Source of the DNA: Nitrospirota bacterium
GTDB taxonomy: Bacteria; Nitrospirota; Nitrospiria; Nitrospirales; Nitrospiraceae
Length of the DNA stretch: 40,794 nucleotides
Reading direction: 5' to 3'
Assembly: GCA_013388555.1 (NCBI GenBank)
Contig: JACAFD010000088.1
Location: 1 to 40,794, forward strand
Shown piece after piece: positions 34,931-40,794 of the stretch (positions are counted from its first letter, which is position 1; every line of letters starts with the position of its first letter). The notes under the pieces are model-generated. The model was not told where the DNA came from. It saw only the letters and a program-made list of their open reading frames with translations, and did not search any database. Both the position numbers and the translations under genes were made by a program.

Positions 34931-35314
34931 ATGAGACGATCTACAACGCAACTAGCTGTCACGCTGGCTGGCGTCCTAGCCTTAGTCGCCACCACAATGC
35001 TGCCTTTGCAACCGGTATTCGGCGAGGGCGGGGCGCGGCGTGACGTTGTGCGTCAAGAAGAGCAGAACCTCAAGGATGCCCTCGAGCACGCGAAGGAGGC
35101 GGTGGACCATGGCAAACAGGGTCATGCTGAGGCACTCCTGGCACATGCGGAAGCCGCGCTGCAGCATGCCTTGAAGGGAGGCAAGGATCATCCGCATGTG
35201 AACGAAGGGATCGCACATCTGAAAGAAGCCATTGAGCATGGGAAAGCGGGCCATGCTGACGTAGCCACGAAACACGCAGAAACCGCTGTCATGCACCTGT
35301 CTCAGGGAAAGTAA
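34931..35314 (+). CDS. SmbP-like small periplasmic metal-binding protein
   Basis: About 127 aa from ATG 34931 (AAGGGAG 7 nt upstream, better spaced than for ATG 34925). Signal peptide MRRSTTQLAVTLAGVLALVATTMLPLQPVFG is cleaved to leave a helical mature domain rich in regularly spaced histidines: ALEHAKEAVDHGKQGHAEALLAHAEAALQHALKG, DHPHVNEGIAHLKEAIEHGKAGHADVATKHAETAVMH. This A-x-x-H spacing matches SmbP, the copper/divalent-metal protein described from Nitrosomonas europaea. Likely metal storage or tolerance in the periplasm. Confidence 0.85.
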   Translation: MRRSTTQLAVTLAGVLALVATTMLPLQPVFGEGGARRDVVRQEEQNLKDALEHAKEAVDHGKQGHAEALLAHAEAALQHALKGGKDHPHVNEGIAHLKEAIEHGKAGHADVATKHAETAVMHLSQGK

Positions 35315-35579
35315 GATAGCAAGGCAAAGAGGGTAGGTGAAGAAAATGGAGTCAGCAACAGTAGAATCTCGCGTCTGGTTACGGTCAGTCGCTGCTTGCA
35401 GCAGCGCCGAGTCGTCCAATCTGTGATGACAAACCCTGAATTGTCCGTCAAACCCGGGCTAGCTCAGTCTGACCCCTTTTTTTCTCTTGCGATTGTTGTA
35501 CGCGACGGCTTGGATCTTCATAGCAACCCCTCAGGAGGAGGTCTAAGGGATCGACCTTTTTGTTTCTCCCTGATTCCCC

Positions 35580-35975
35580 TTACGGGTGGATGACATTCAA
35601 ACCAAGCACATCTTCAAATGGATCATAGTCGCGGTCATTGTGGAGTAAGGTATGGCCTTCCAATAAACAAAACGTCGCGATCAGAGAAACAATCGGCTTG
35701 CGCACAGTTCGCCCGGCAGTTCTCAGGCGCCGATAGTTCAGGGCGGCTTCGACTGCGATTCCAACCGTCCCTGTCTCAAAAACCCCAAACTTCAACAGCT
35801 CCGCTCGAACCGCCTGAAATTGCTTATCGGTGGTGATCCCCTGCATCACTTCACAGAGAATCAAATCGGTGAGACCCAACCGTTCTCTCGGCAACTGAGC
35901 TTCAAACCAGTCGGTATGGGGAGTACGCGTTCCCCGGAGGTAATCGACCCATACCGTCGCATCGACAATAATCAT
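35580..35975 (-). CDS. vapC: VapC-type PIN-domain toxin
   Basis: 131 aa from ATG 35975 (MIIVDATVWVDYLRG), overlapping the antitoxin stop. PIN-domain acidic residues: Asp in IIVDATVW, Glu in LILCEVMQGI, Asp in TLLHNDRDYDPF. Likely a Mg-dependent ribonuclease. Its cognate antitoxin is the upstream gene. The ORF-track start 17 codons earlier lies inside the antitoxin and is less likely. Confidence 0.88.
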   Translation of the reverse strand: MIIVDATVWVDYLRGTRTPHTDWFEAQLPRERLGLTDLILCEVMQGITTDKQFQAVRAELLKFGVFETGTVGIAVEAALNYRRLRTAGRTVRKPIVSLIATFCLLEGHTLLHNDRDYDPFEDVLGLNVIHP

Positions 35976-36181
35976 GAAGCCGCCTTGATACGACCTTCCC
36001 GCATCGCGCCGAGATCTCCCTCCCACTCAATCTTGTTACGCAAACGGCGAATGCCTTCTTGTCCCTTCACCTTGATCAGCAATCGAAGGCCCTCTTCCAC
36101 CACCGCTTTCTTGGTCGAAAGCCCGGTGGCCTTCATGGCTCGCTGCATCAAGCTATTGTCGATCACGATGTTGGTACGCAT
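35972..36181 (-). CDS. vapB: VapB-type antitoxin
   Basis: 69 aa from ATG 36181 (MRTNIVIDNSLMQRAMKATGLSTKKAVVEEGLRLLI), a ribbon-helix-helix/VapB-type N-terminus of the kind also found in DUF2191 antitoxins. The C-terminus (LRNKIEWEGDLGAMREGR) would wrap around and inhibit VapC. The stop overlaps the vapC start by 4 nt (ATGA). ORF-track start at 36214 adds 11 residues. Likely autoregulated, but no operator was identified. Confidence 0.87.
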   Translation of the reverse strand: MRTNIVIDNSLMQRAMKATGLSTKKAVVEEGLRLLIKVKGQEGIRRLRNKIEWEGDLGAMREGRIKAAS

Positions 36182-36443
36182 AGCTCCTCCGACATGGAAT
36201 GTGTAAGTATTCATAAATGATACACACGCGAATCAGGAGACGCAAGCGAAGCGAACGTCCGTCTTGGTAGCGCAGGAACCGCAAGGCGGTCAAATCAGTC
36301 CTGCTAGCAGAATAGGCTCATCCTGATTAATCATATGCCAATGAATTACCAGGTCAGAAAAAACTCCCGGTACATTTTCATATCTTCCGCAAACAAACAC
36401 CCCACTTTTCCTTCTGTGTCCCCGGGGTTGGCTCCAACCGGCC
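36182..36443. other. Intergenic stretch with repeat fragment
   Basis: No gene seen. Contains CCGGTACATTTTCATATCTTCC near 36367, a near copy of CTGTACATTTTCTTTTCTTCC near 34705, at the point where the truncated attC of the next cassette ends. GCAGGAACCGCAAGGCGG near 36280 resembles the interior of the palindromic repeats. Confidence 0.5.
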
Positions 36444-36450
36444 GTTGGGC
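36385..36450 (-). other. Truncated attC-like site, R'' box plus hairpin stub
   Basis: On the minus strand, 13 nt after the TAA of the frameshifted ORF, GCCCAAC (36444-36450) fits the attC R'' box RYYYAAC, preceded by the same TGAC found beside the complete attC. The following GGCCGGTTGGAGCC could be the start of L''. No matching GTTRRRY box follows before the unrelated TACATTTTC repeat, so the site seems cut short. Confidence 0.45.
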
Positions 36451-36462
36451 GTCATTTAGTTG

Positions 36463-36844
36463 TTAACGCATTGCACTTTGGATTTGATCTTCAGCAACTT
36501 TTTCGGTGTCCACTAAGAACTCTTCAGCGAAAGCGTACGCCGCTTGCCAATTGGGAAACGTAGCGGCAAAAAGTTCGATGGCTTTTATTAACTCGGTTCT
36601 GGCATACGACGGAGGAGTACTACGTTCAATGATGCCGTCAAGGACCATTGCTGAGAGTGTGTCTCTGAACTTGTCTTCGACATTCTTGTAAGCAGCCAGA
36701 CCCTTGTCTTTTCCAAAAAAAACTTTTCTTCCCTCGATTGTTGGAGAAGTCGGCCATGGCCATTACCAAGTGCTGCAATGAGTTGAATGTGTGCGGGAAG
36801 TTCGTTTGAAACGCCGCAGCATTGGTCCAGTTGGTTGTTGCCAT
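36463..36844 (-). pseudogene. Cassette-type small ORF with 1-nt frameshift
   Basis: On the minus strand the ORF starts at ATG 36844 (MATTNWTNAAAFQTNFPHTF) with GGAGGAG upstream, and runs to a T8 tract at about 36714-36721. Removing one T restores a continuous frame: ...NRGKKSFF then GKDKGLAAYKNVEDKF, leading into MVLDGIIERSTPPSYARTEL and the stop at 36463. The repaired protein would be about 127 aa, soluble, of unknown family. The ORF track lists the halves separately (36638..36871 and 36463..36648). A sequencing error cannot be excluded. Confidence 0.7.
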
Positions 36845-36865
36845 GAAAAGCTCTCCTCCTATGAC

Positions 36866-36926
36866 GCCCAACGCTTTGGGTGAGACGGCGCGGCCCGCCG
36901 CGTCTTTCTCAACTCAAGAGTTAGGC
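36866..36926 (-). other. attC recombination site (integron cassette)
   Basis: 61-bp imperfect palindrome. Read on the minus strand it starts with GCCTAAC (RYYYAAC) and ends with GTTGGGC (GTTRRRY), the two end boxes being complementary over all seven positions with one G-T pair. Inner arms include AGACG/CGTCT and a GC-rich tip near GGCCCGCC. The stop codon TAA of the upstream ORF is inside the first box, and the next ORF begins 22 nt past the second box with a GGAGG. This is the canonical cassette arrangement. Confidence 0.75.
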
Positions 36927-37340
36927 CGCGCGCGCCCCTTCGCGAAGGCGCTCATACGCCTGCTCAAGATCCGAAACGTACTTCGCAACGTTGGCCTCCA
37001 GTACAGCCAGCTCCGACTTCTCTTCTTCGGTCGCGTCTCTGGAGCGAAAGCCCGATATGTGGGTGGCATCCGCCACCCGCAGCCGAGAGTTGATGCGATC
37101 GATCCGAGAGCGGTGATGGTCAACGAGCGTTGTGATGGCTGAGAGTTGGGCGGTAGCCTCTTGTGCTGAAGCTGTCCGCTCGGCCTCGCTTCGGGCCAGC
37201 TTCATTTCTTCACGCGTGGCTTGCAGCTCAAGGCGTTGCAACTCGAGCTCACGACGCTGCAACAGAATTGCGTAAATGAGGCCGGCGAAGGCAAGGCCGA
37301 AACGGAGTTGCAAGCCAAAGGACCACGACTGTAGCCACAA
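36921..37340 (-). CDS. Cassette ORF, membrane-anchored coiled-coil protein, probably 5'-damaged
   Basis: 139 aa from TTG 37340. A hydrophobic segment LRFGLAFAGLIYAILL is followed by a long coiled coil (QRRELELQRLELQATREEMKLARSEAERTASAQEATAQLSA). Upstream DNA in another frame encodes IFVALLLVATVVVLWLAT, a second good membrane helix, suggesting that the 5' part has been frameshifted near 37318. The stop TAA lies in the attC end box, as in many cassettes. Family not recognised; similar small two-helix plus coiled-coil proteins are common in cassettes. Confidence 0.6.
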   Translation of the reverse strand: MWLQSWSFGLQLRFGLAFAGLIYAILLQRRELELQRLELQATREEMKLARSEAERTASAQEATAQLSAITTLVDHHRSRIDRINSRLRVADATHISGFRSRDATEEEKSELAVLEANVAKYVSDLEQAYERLREGARAA

Positions 37341-37489
37341 GAAGCAGGGCTACGAAAATGGACGGATTGCGCGGTAGTTTTCTTTTCCCACCAGGGAAGC
37401 CAAATGCTGGTCCATGAATTCTTCTCGCGGCTTAACGGCCCCGCGGCTCACCGGCAGGTGCGGGAACAATCGGAGGTTGTGCAGCCGCA

Positions 37490-37520
37490 GGTTCGGGGGA
37501 CGCGAAGCGTCGCCCGAACC
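37490..37520. repeat. Strong hairpin, possible decayed attC
   Basis: GGTTCGGG and CCCGAACC with inner ACGC/GCGT pairs, followed on the plus strand by AGTGTTTAGGCC. The GCCTAAAC on the minus strand resembles RYYYAAC with an extra A; no complementary box is present on the other side. Could be a worn cassette boundary or an unrelated hairpin. Confidence 0.35.
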
Positions 37521-37653
37521 AGTGTTTAGGCCGATCCGCACAAGAGCCGGATCTGCCAACTCTATCCGTATAACACGCCATTGGTTCCCCTGAAAAATAC
37601 GCGACAAACTCTACCATTTCAGTCAGTGGCAATTTTTCTGGTAGTTGGCCCAG

Positions 37654-37844
37654 GAGGATGCTCAAAAAGGCCGTCCAGCGAGGCCGCAGGCGAATCGAAA
37701 CCGGAAGCGTACCCTCAGGGGCGCACGGTGCGACGAATAAGGAGCACCACGTTTGTGCGCGCCGCCGAGTCGGTGAGGCGGCCGGGTCCCCGTTGAGGAT
37801 TTTGATGAGTCGAGAACGAAGCTGGCGGGCTTTTTCAGCATCCG
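37654..37844. repeat. Palindromic dispersed repeat, copy 3
   Basis: Starts with AGGATGCTCAAAAAGGCCGTCCAGCGAGGCCGCAG and ends with GCGGGCTTTTTCAGCATCC, directly before the cysN stop codon. Contains GAGAACGAAGCTGGC as in other copies. A longer interior (190 bp) with extra palindrome. Probably terminates cysN. Confidence 0.8.
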
Positions 37845-37845
37845 A

Positions 37846-39690
37846 CTAGATTGAATACTGAAATGTCGGTTTAGCCCCAATCGCCTGAGCCAACACTCCA
37901 CGGCGCTTGAGTTCCTCAATAATTCGACGAGTGGCCGCATCAAAGTCTGCCGGGCCAGACAATACGATATCCGTATTGGGCGGGGCTTCTTCGGGCGTCT
38001 TACTCATATGGACGGCGATCACAGGGACCGGGTGGACGAGCGTGCGGATGACCTGTGCCGCTTCGACGTAGGCCATGCCAAAAGGATTGGTCGTTGAGAC
38101 AACGATCAGCCCTGTATCGACCAGCAGCCTTGCCACCTCACCATAGCGGCGAGCCATTTCGGCTGCCTGCCCTCGCTCTCCTTCTGAAAGGTCTGCATCG
38201 AGTCCCCGTCGGAGATTCTCTCCATCGAGCAGATAGGCATGCCGGCCATCAGCCACAAGCCTGGCCTCGATGGTCCTAGCCAGGAAAGACTTCCCCGTAT
38301 GCCGCCCTCCTGTCACCAGCACAATAGCGGCTCGGTGGCCATATTGCTGCGCTCGATCCTCGACGCCGACCTCGCCCTTCACCCAGGCAAAATCGCGCTG
38401 CCGAGCTTCTTCGCGGAGAAATTCCTGATCGTCATGGACCAGCTCTGTCACGATGCCGCCACCGGCAATGTCGTATTCATCCACAAGGACGAACCGGCCA
38501 GTCGATTCAAACGAGGCTGAGAGATCGAACGCCACCGGCATTTTCGCCCGAATGGTCAATTCAGCAACTTGATTCTTATTCACCACATTGCTGCCTTGCT
38601 GCTGAGCCAGATCCATTGTGTCGATGATCCGGTGGATGGTCGCCACTTCACAATCCACTTCCTTCGTGGCCACTCTGAGCTGATAGCGCCGCCCCCGCTC
38701 CAACGGCTTCCGGCCCAGCCAGAACACATTCGCGCGCAAGGCCGTCGACACCAGCGGCAGTTCACCTTGATGCGAGGCGATCTCCCCTCGCTCCACAAAG
38801 ATCTGCTCATCGAGCGTCACACCGACTGATTGGCCAGCCTGGCCTTCTGTGGGCGGAGGATCGACGTTGAACGCTTCAATGGACTTGACCGTCGCTCGTT
38901 TGTTCGACGGTGAAAAGACGAGGGAATCACCGACCTTCACACGCCCGGCTGTGACCCGCCCTGTAATAATGCGGCGAGCGTCGAATTTATACACATCTTG
39001 AATAGGCAATCGCAGCGGCTGTTCTGAACGTCCTGGCTCCTTCTGAAACGCACTGAGCACGTCCAGCACGGTGGGGCCGCTATACCATGGCATCTGCTCG
39101 CTCCGGTTGGCGATATTATCTCCGAGCTTGGCGCTGACCGGAATGATCTGTTGTGGAACCGCCTTAAACTGCCCGAGGAACTCCCGATATTCCTTTTCAA
39201 TCCCGTCGAACACGTCCTGCCGATAGCCGACCAGATCCATCTTGTTCACCACGACGGCAAACTGGCGGACGCCCAGAAGCGATAAGAGATACCCGTGCTT
39301 CTTGGATTGTTCCTTCACTCCCTCCAACGCATCGATCAGCAACAACGCCCCTTCGGCTCTGGCTGCCCCGGAGATCATGTTCTTAAGAAACTCCTTGTGT
39401 CCCGGCGCATCGATGATGATGTAGTGCCGGCCCTTCCAGCCAAAGAACGTCCGCGCCGTATCGATGGTAATGCCCTGCTCCTGCTCCTCAAGAAAGGCAT
39501 CGAACAGGAACGCATATTCGAATTCCTTCCCCTGCTGCCGACAGATGGCTTGGACCTTTTCAAGTTTGCCATCCGGCAACGATCCCGTATCGGCATAGAG
39601 ACGCCCCAGCAATGTGGACTTTCCATGGTCCACATGCCCGACGATGACGATGTTTAAATTGTCAGATGGTTTTGAGATTGTTTCTGCCAT
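37846..39690 (-). CDS. cysN: Sulfate adenylyltransferase subunit 1 with C-terminal APS-kinase-like domain (CysN/CysC)
   Basis: 614 aa. Residues about 1-430 form the EF-Tu-like GTPase: [14 protein letters not shown] (G1), DTAR (switch), [13 protein letters not shown] (G3), NKMDL (G4), and beta-barrel domains. GTP hydrolysis drives APS formation by CysD. Residues about 440-614 resemble adenylylsulfate kinase: Walker [18 protein letters not shown] (cf. DGDNVRHGL), [11 protein letters not shown]. But the usual S/P-Y/F-R..R stretch reads [13 protein letters not shown], and the lid region is absent, ending [10 protein letters not shown]. CysC activity is therefore doubtful. Lies downstream of cysD across a repeat. 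Confidence 0.93.
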   Translation of the reverse strand: MAETISKPSDNLNIVIVGHVDHGKSTLLGRLYADTGSLPDGKLEKVQAICRQQGKEFEYAFLFDAFLEEQEQGITIDTARTFFGWKGRHYIIIDAPGHKEFLKNMISGAARAEGALLLIDALEGVKEQSKKHGYLLSLLGVRQFAVVVNKMDLVGYRQDVFDGIEKEYREFLGQFKAVPQQIIPVSAKLGDNIANRSEQMPWYSGPTVLDVLSAFQKEPGRSEQPLRLPIQDVYKFDARRIITGRVTAGRVKVGDSLVFSPSNKRATVKSIEAFNVDPPPTEGQAGQSVGVTLDEQIFVERGEIASHQGELPLVSTALRANVFWLGRKPLERGRRYQLRVATKEVDCEVATIHRIIDTMDLAQQQGSNVVNKNQVAELTIRAKMPVAFDLSASFESTGRFVLVDEYDIAGGGIVTELVHDDQEFLREEARQRDFAWVKGEVGVEDRAQQYGHRAAIVLVTGGRHTGKSFLARTIEARLVADGRHAYLLDGENLRRGLDADLSEGERGQAAEMARRYGEVARLLVDTGLIVVSTTNPFGMAYVEAAQVIRTLVHPVPVIAVHMSKTPEEAPPNTDIVLSGPADFDAATRRIIEELKRRGVLAQAIGAKPTFQYSI

Positions 39691-39701
39691 GCTTAAACTC
39701 C

Positions 39702-39825
39702 AGAATGTTCAAACAGGCAGCCCCGCAAGGCCGCAGGAAGCGGGACAACTGAGGCGTACCCTTGCGGTACGTCGCAGGGAGGCACGCGACCGAGAACGAA
39801 GCTGGATGCCTGGTTCAACATTCTG
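39702..39825. repeat. Palindromic dispersed repeat, copy 4
   Basis: CAGAATGTT at 39702-39710 and AACATTCTG at 39817-39825 bound a 124-bp element with GCAAGGCCGCAGG, GAGGCGTACCCTTGCGGTACG and GAGAACGAAGCTGG in common with copy 1. Its ends differ from the other copies. It lies between cysD and cysN. Confidence 0.8.
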
Positions 39826-39828
39826 CCA

Positions 39829-40626
39829 CTACATGTACCCGTCTTTTCGCAGCAGCTCCATCCCACGCCCTTCATCCTGCGCGCGGCCTGATCGCTCGGC
39901 CACTGTGGTATGCCGTAATTCGTCGATGATGTCGTCCACGGATTTTGCCGTCGATTTGATCGGCGTCGTGCAAGGCGCGCAGCCGAGGCTGCGATAGCGA
40001 GTCCCATCCCCCTTGTCGAGATAGAGATCCATGAAGGGAATGCTCTCGAGCTTGATATATTCCCAAATATTAATTTCCGTCCAATCCAGCAGCGGGTGAA
40101 TTCGAATGTGTGTTCCTGGAGGAAATGTCGTTTTGAATTGATCCCAAAGCTCCGGAGGCTGATCGCGGAAATCCCAATCACCATGTTTGTCACGGGGCGA
40201 AAAGTAGCGCTCCTTGGCTCTCGTCCCTTCCTCATCTGCCCGCACACCGAGAATGATGCCTGTATAACCCTTTTGCTCGATCAATTGCTTGAGTCCATTC
40301 GTTTTCAGGGCCGTGCAGCAATTGACGCGGCCCAACGTATGATTCATTCCAGCCGCAAGCGCTTCCTTGTTTTGCCCCACGACCAACTTGAGGCCCCATT
40401 CACGAGCCACGCGATCGCGATATTCGATCATTGAGGGAATTTTGTAGCTCGTGTCGACGTGGAGGAGGGGGAAAGGAACATGGCCGAAAAAGGCCTTTCT
40501 AGCCAACCACAGTAGCACGGTCGAATCCTTCCCCATCGACCACAGCATGGCCAGGTTGTCAAAATGCTTATAGGCTTCCCGGAGGATGTAGACGCTCTGG
40601 TCTTCTAATTGACGAAGGTGATGCAC
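39829..40626 (-). CDS. cysD: Sulfate adenylyltransferase subunit 2
   Basis: PP-loop ATP pyrophosphatase that makes APS from ATP and sulfate together with CysN. 265 aa from GTG 40626 ([25 protein letters not shown]). The PP-loop is [18 protein letters not shown], followed by [16 protein letters not shown]. The [20 protein letters not shown] segment and [36 protein letters not shown] match the family. The C-terminus [22 protein letters not shown] is typical of CysD. Slightly shorter than E. coli CysD (about 300). Sulfite reduction genes are not in the window. Confidence 0.95.
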   Translation of the reverse strand: MHHLRQLEDQSVYILREAYKHFDNLAMLWSMGKDSTVLLWLARKAFFGHVPFPLLHVDTSYKIPSMIEYRDRVAREWGLKLVVGQNKEALAAGMNHTLGRVNCCTALKTNGLKQLIEQKGYTGIILGVRADEEGTRAKERYFSPRDKHGDWDFRDQPPELWDQFKTTFPPGTHIRIHPLLDWTEINIWEYIKLESIPFMDLYLDKGDGTRYRSLGCAPCTTPIKSTAKSVDDIIDELRHTTVAERSGRAQDEGRGMELLRKDGYM

Positions 40627-40646
40627 GGACTCGATCCTCTCCTAAC

Positions 40647-40794
40647 AGGATGCTGAAAAAGGGGGGATGGGGTAGCTGGGACGATCCCCTTGCTCGCGCA
40701 ACGCGCGGTCAAGGACTCCCCTCGTTGGACGCGCGCAGTTGGGATCATCCCATCCACCCCTTATAAAGTGACCGCTCACTGCGGCCTTGCTGGA
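40647..40794. repeat. Palindromic dispersed repeat, copy 5 (cut by window end)
   Basis: Begins AGGATGCTGAAAAAGGGG just upstream of cysD and reaches ACTGCGGCCTTGCTGG at the edge, which is the inverted CAGCAAGGCCGCAG block. The interior carries CTCGCGCAACGCGCGG, also seen as complement near 3334, and a TGGGACGATCCCC palindrome. Confidence 0.75.

Noticed and set aside
37350-37607. 85-aa minus-strand ORF upstream of the first cassette ORF
   Set aside because: Runs through the hairpin at 37490 and has no ribosome-binding site; only its last 20 codons (MDQHLASLV...) may belong to the damaged cassette gene.

Overview
The window looks like a chromosomal segment of a free-living Gram-negative bacterium, most likely from Nitrospirota (Nitrospira-like). 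The grounds are inference from gene content and protein flavour: a PCP-reductase-domain protein next to an Mrp/NBP35 ATPase, an SmbP-like His-rich periplasmic protein (a family known from nitrifiers), lipoproteins and outer-membrane proteins indicating two membranes, TrmFO instead of TrmA, and many dispersed palindromic repeats. Nothing in the window is phage-like and no complete insertion sequence with a transposase is visible.

Layout. 1-8.7 kb: the end of a tautomerase-like gene, purU, rimO, a small Pro/Ala-rich protein, an APC amino-acid permease, a PuuD-like class I amidotransferase and three poorly characterised genes including an M24 peptidase. 8.7-11.5 kb: a sigma70-type promoter drives a TatA/B-like protein with a long tail, overlapped by a HEAT-repeat lipoprotein; two tandem PilZ paralogues follow on the other strand. 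11.6-15.3 kb: the proteostasis cluster tig-clpP-clpX (minus strand), with tRNA-Leu upstream. 16.0-20.8 kb: envelope genes on the minus strand (OmpA-like lipoprotein, MscL with a zinc ribbon, DUF481 beta-barrel, AsmA-like). 20.9-25 kb: tRNA-Ser, SRP RNA, then dnaX-ybaB-recR and a DksA-type zinc-finger protein with its own promoter. 25-26.9 kb: two lipoproteins and tRNA-Val. 27-32 kb: trmFO-xerC-argB, an M28 peptidase and a protein of unknown function on the plus strand. 32-34.3 kb: gamma-carbonic-anhydrase-like, PCP_red and Mrp genes on the minus strand.

34.3-37.9 kb is the accessory region. It holds a 220-bp MITE-like element, an SmbP-like gene, a vapBC toxin-antitoxin pair, and what I read as a remnant of an integron cassette array without an integrase: a complete 61-bp attC-like site lies between two small minus-strand ORFs, the stop codon of one ORF sits inside the attC end box, and a second, truncated attC follows the next ORF. 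That second ORF carries a 1-nt frameshift in a T8 tract. 37.8-40.6 kb: cysD-cysN for sulfate activation; CysN has a C-terminal APS-kinase-like domain that appears to lack the lid.

A dispersed family of palindromic elements with ends like AGGATGCTCAAAAAG sits at gene ends and between cysD and cysN (five copies). The strongest novelty candidates are the attC/cassette remnant, the TatA-like protein with a second copy of its amphipathic helix, the PilZ pair lacking the second c-di-GMP motif, and the tRNA-Ser 3'-end duplications.
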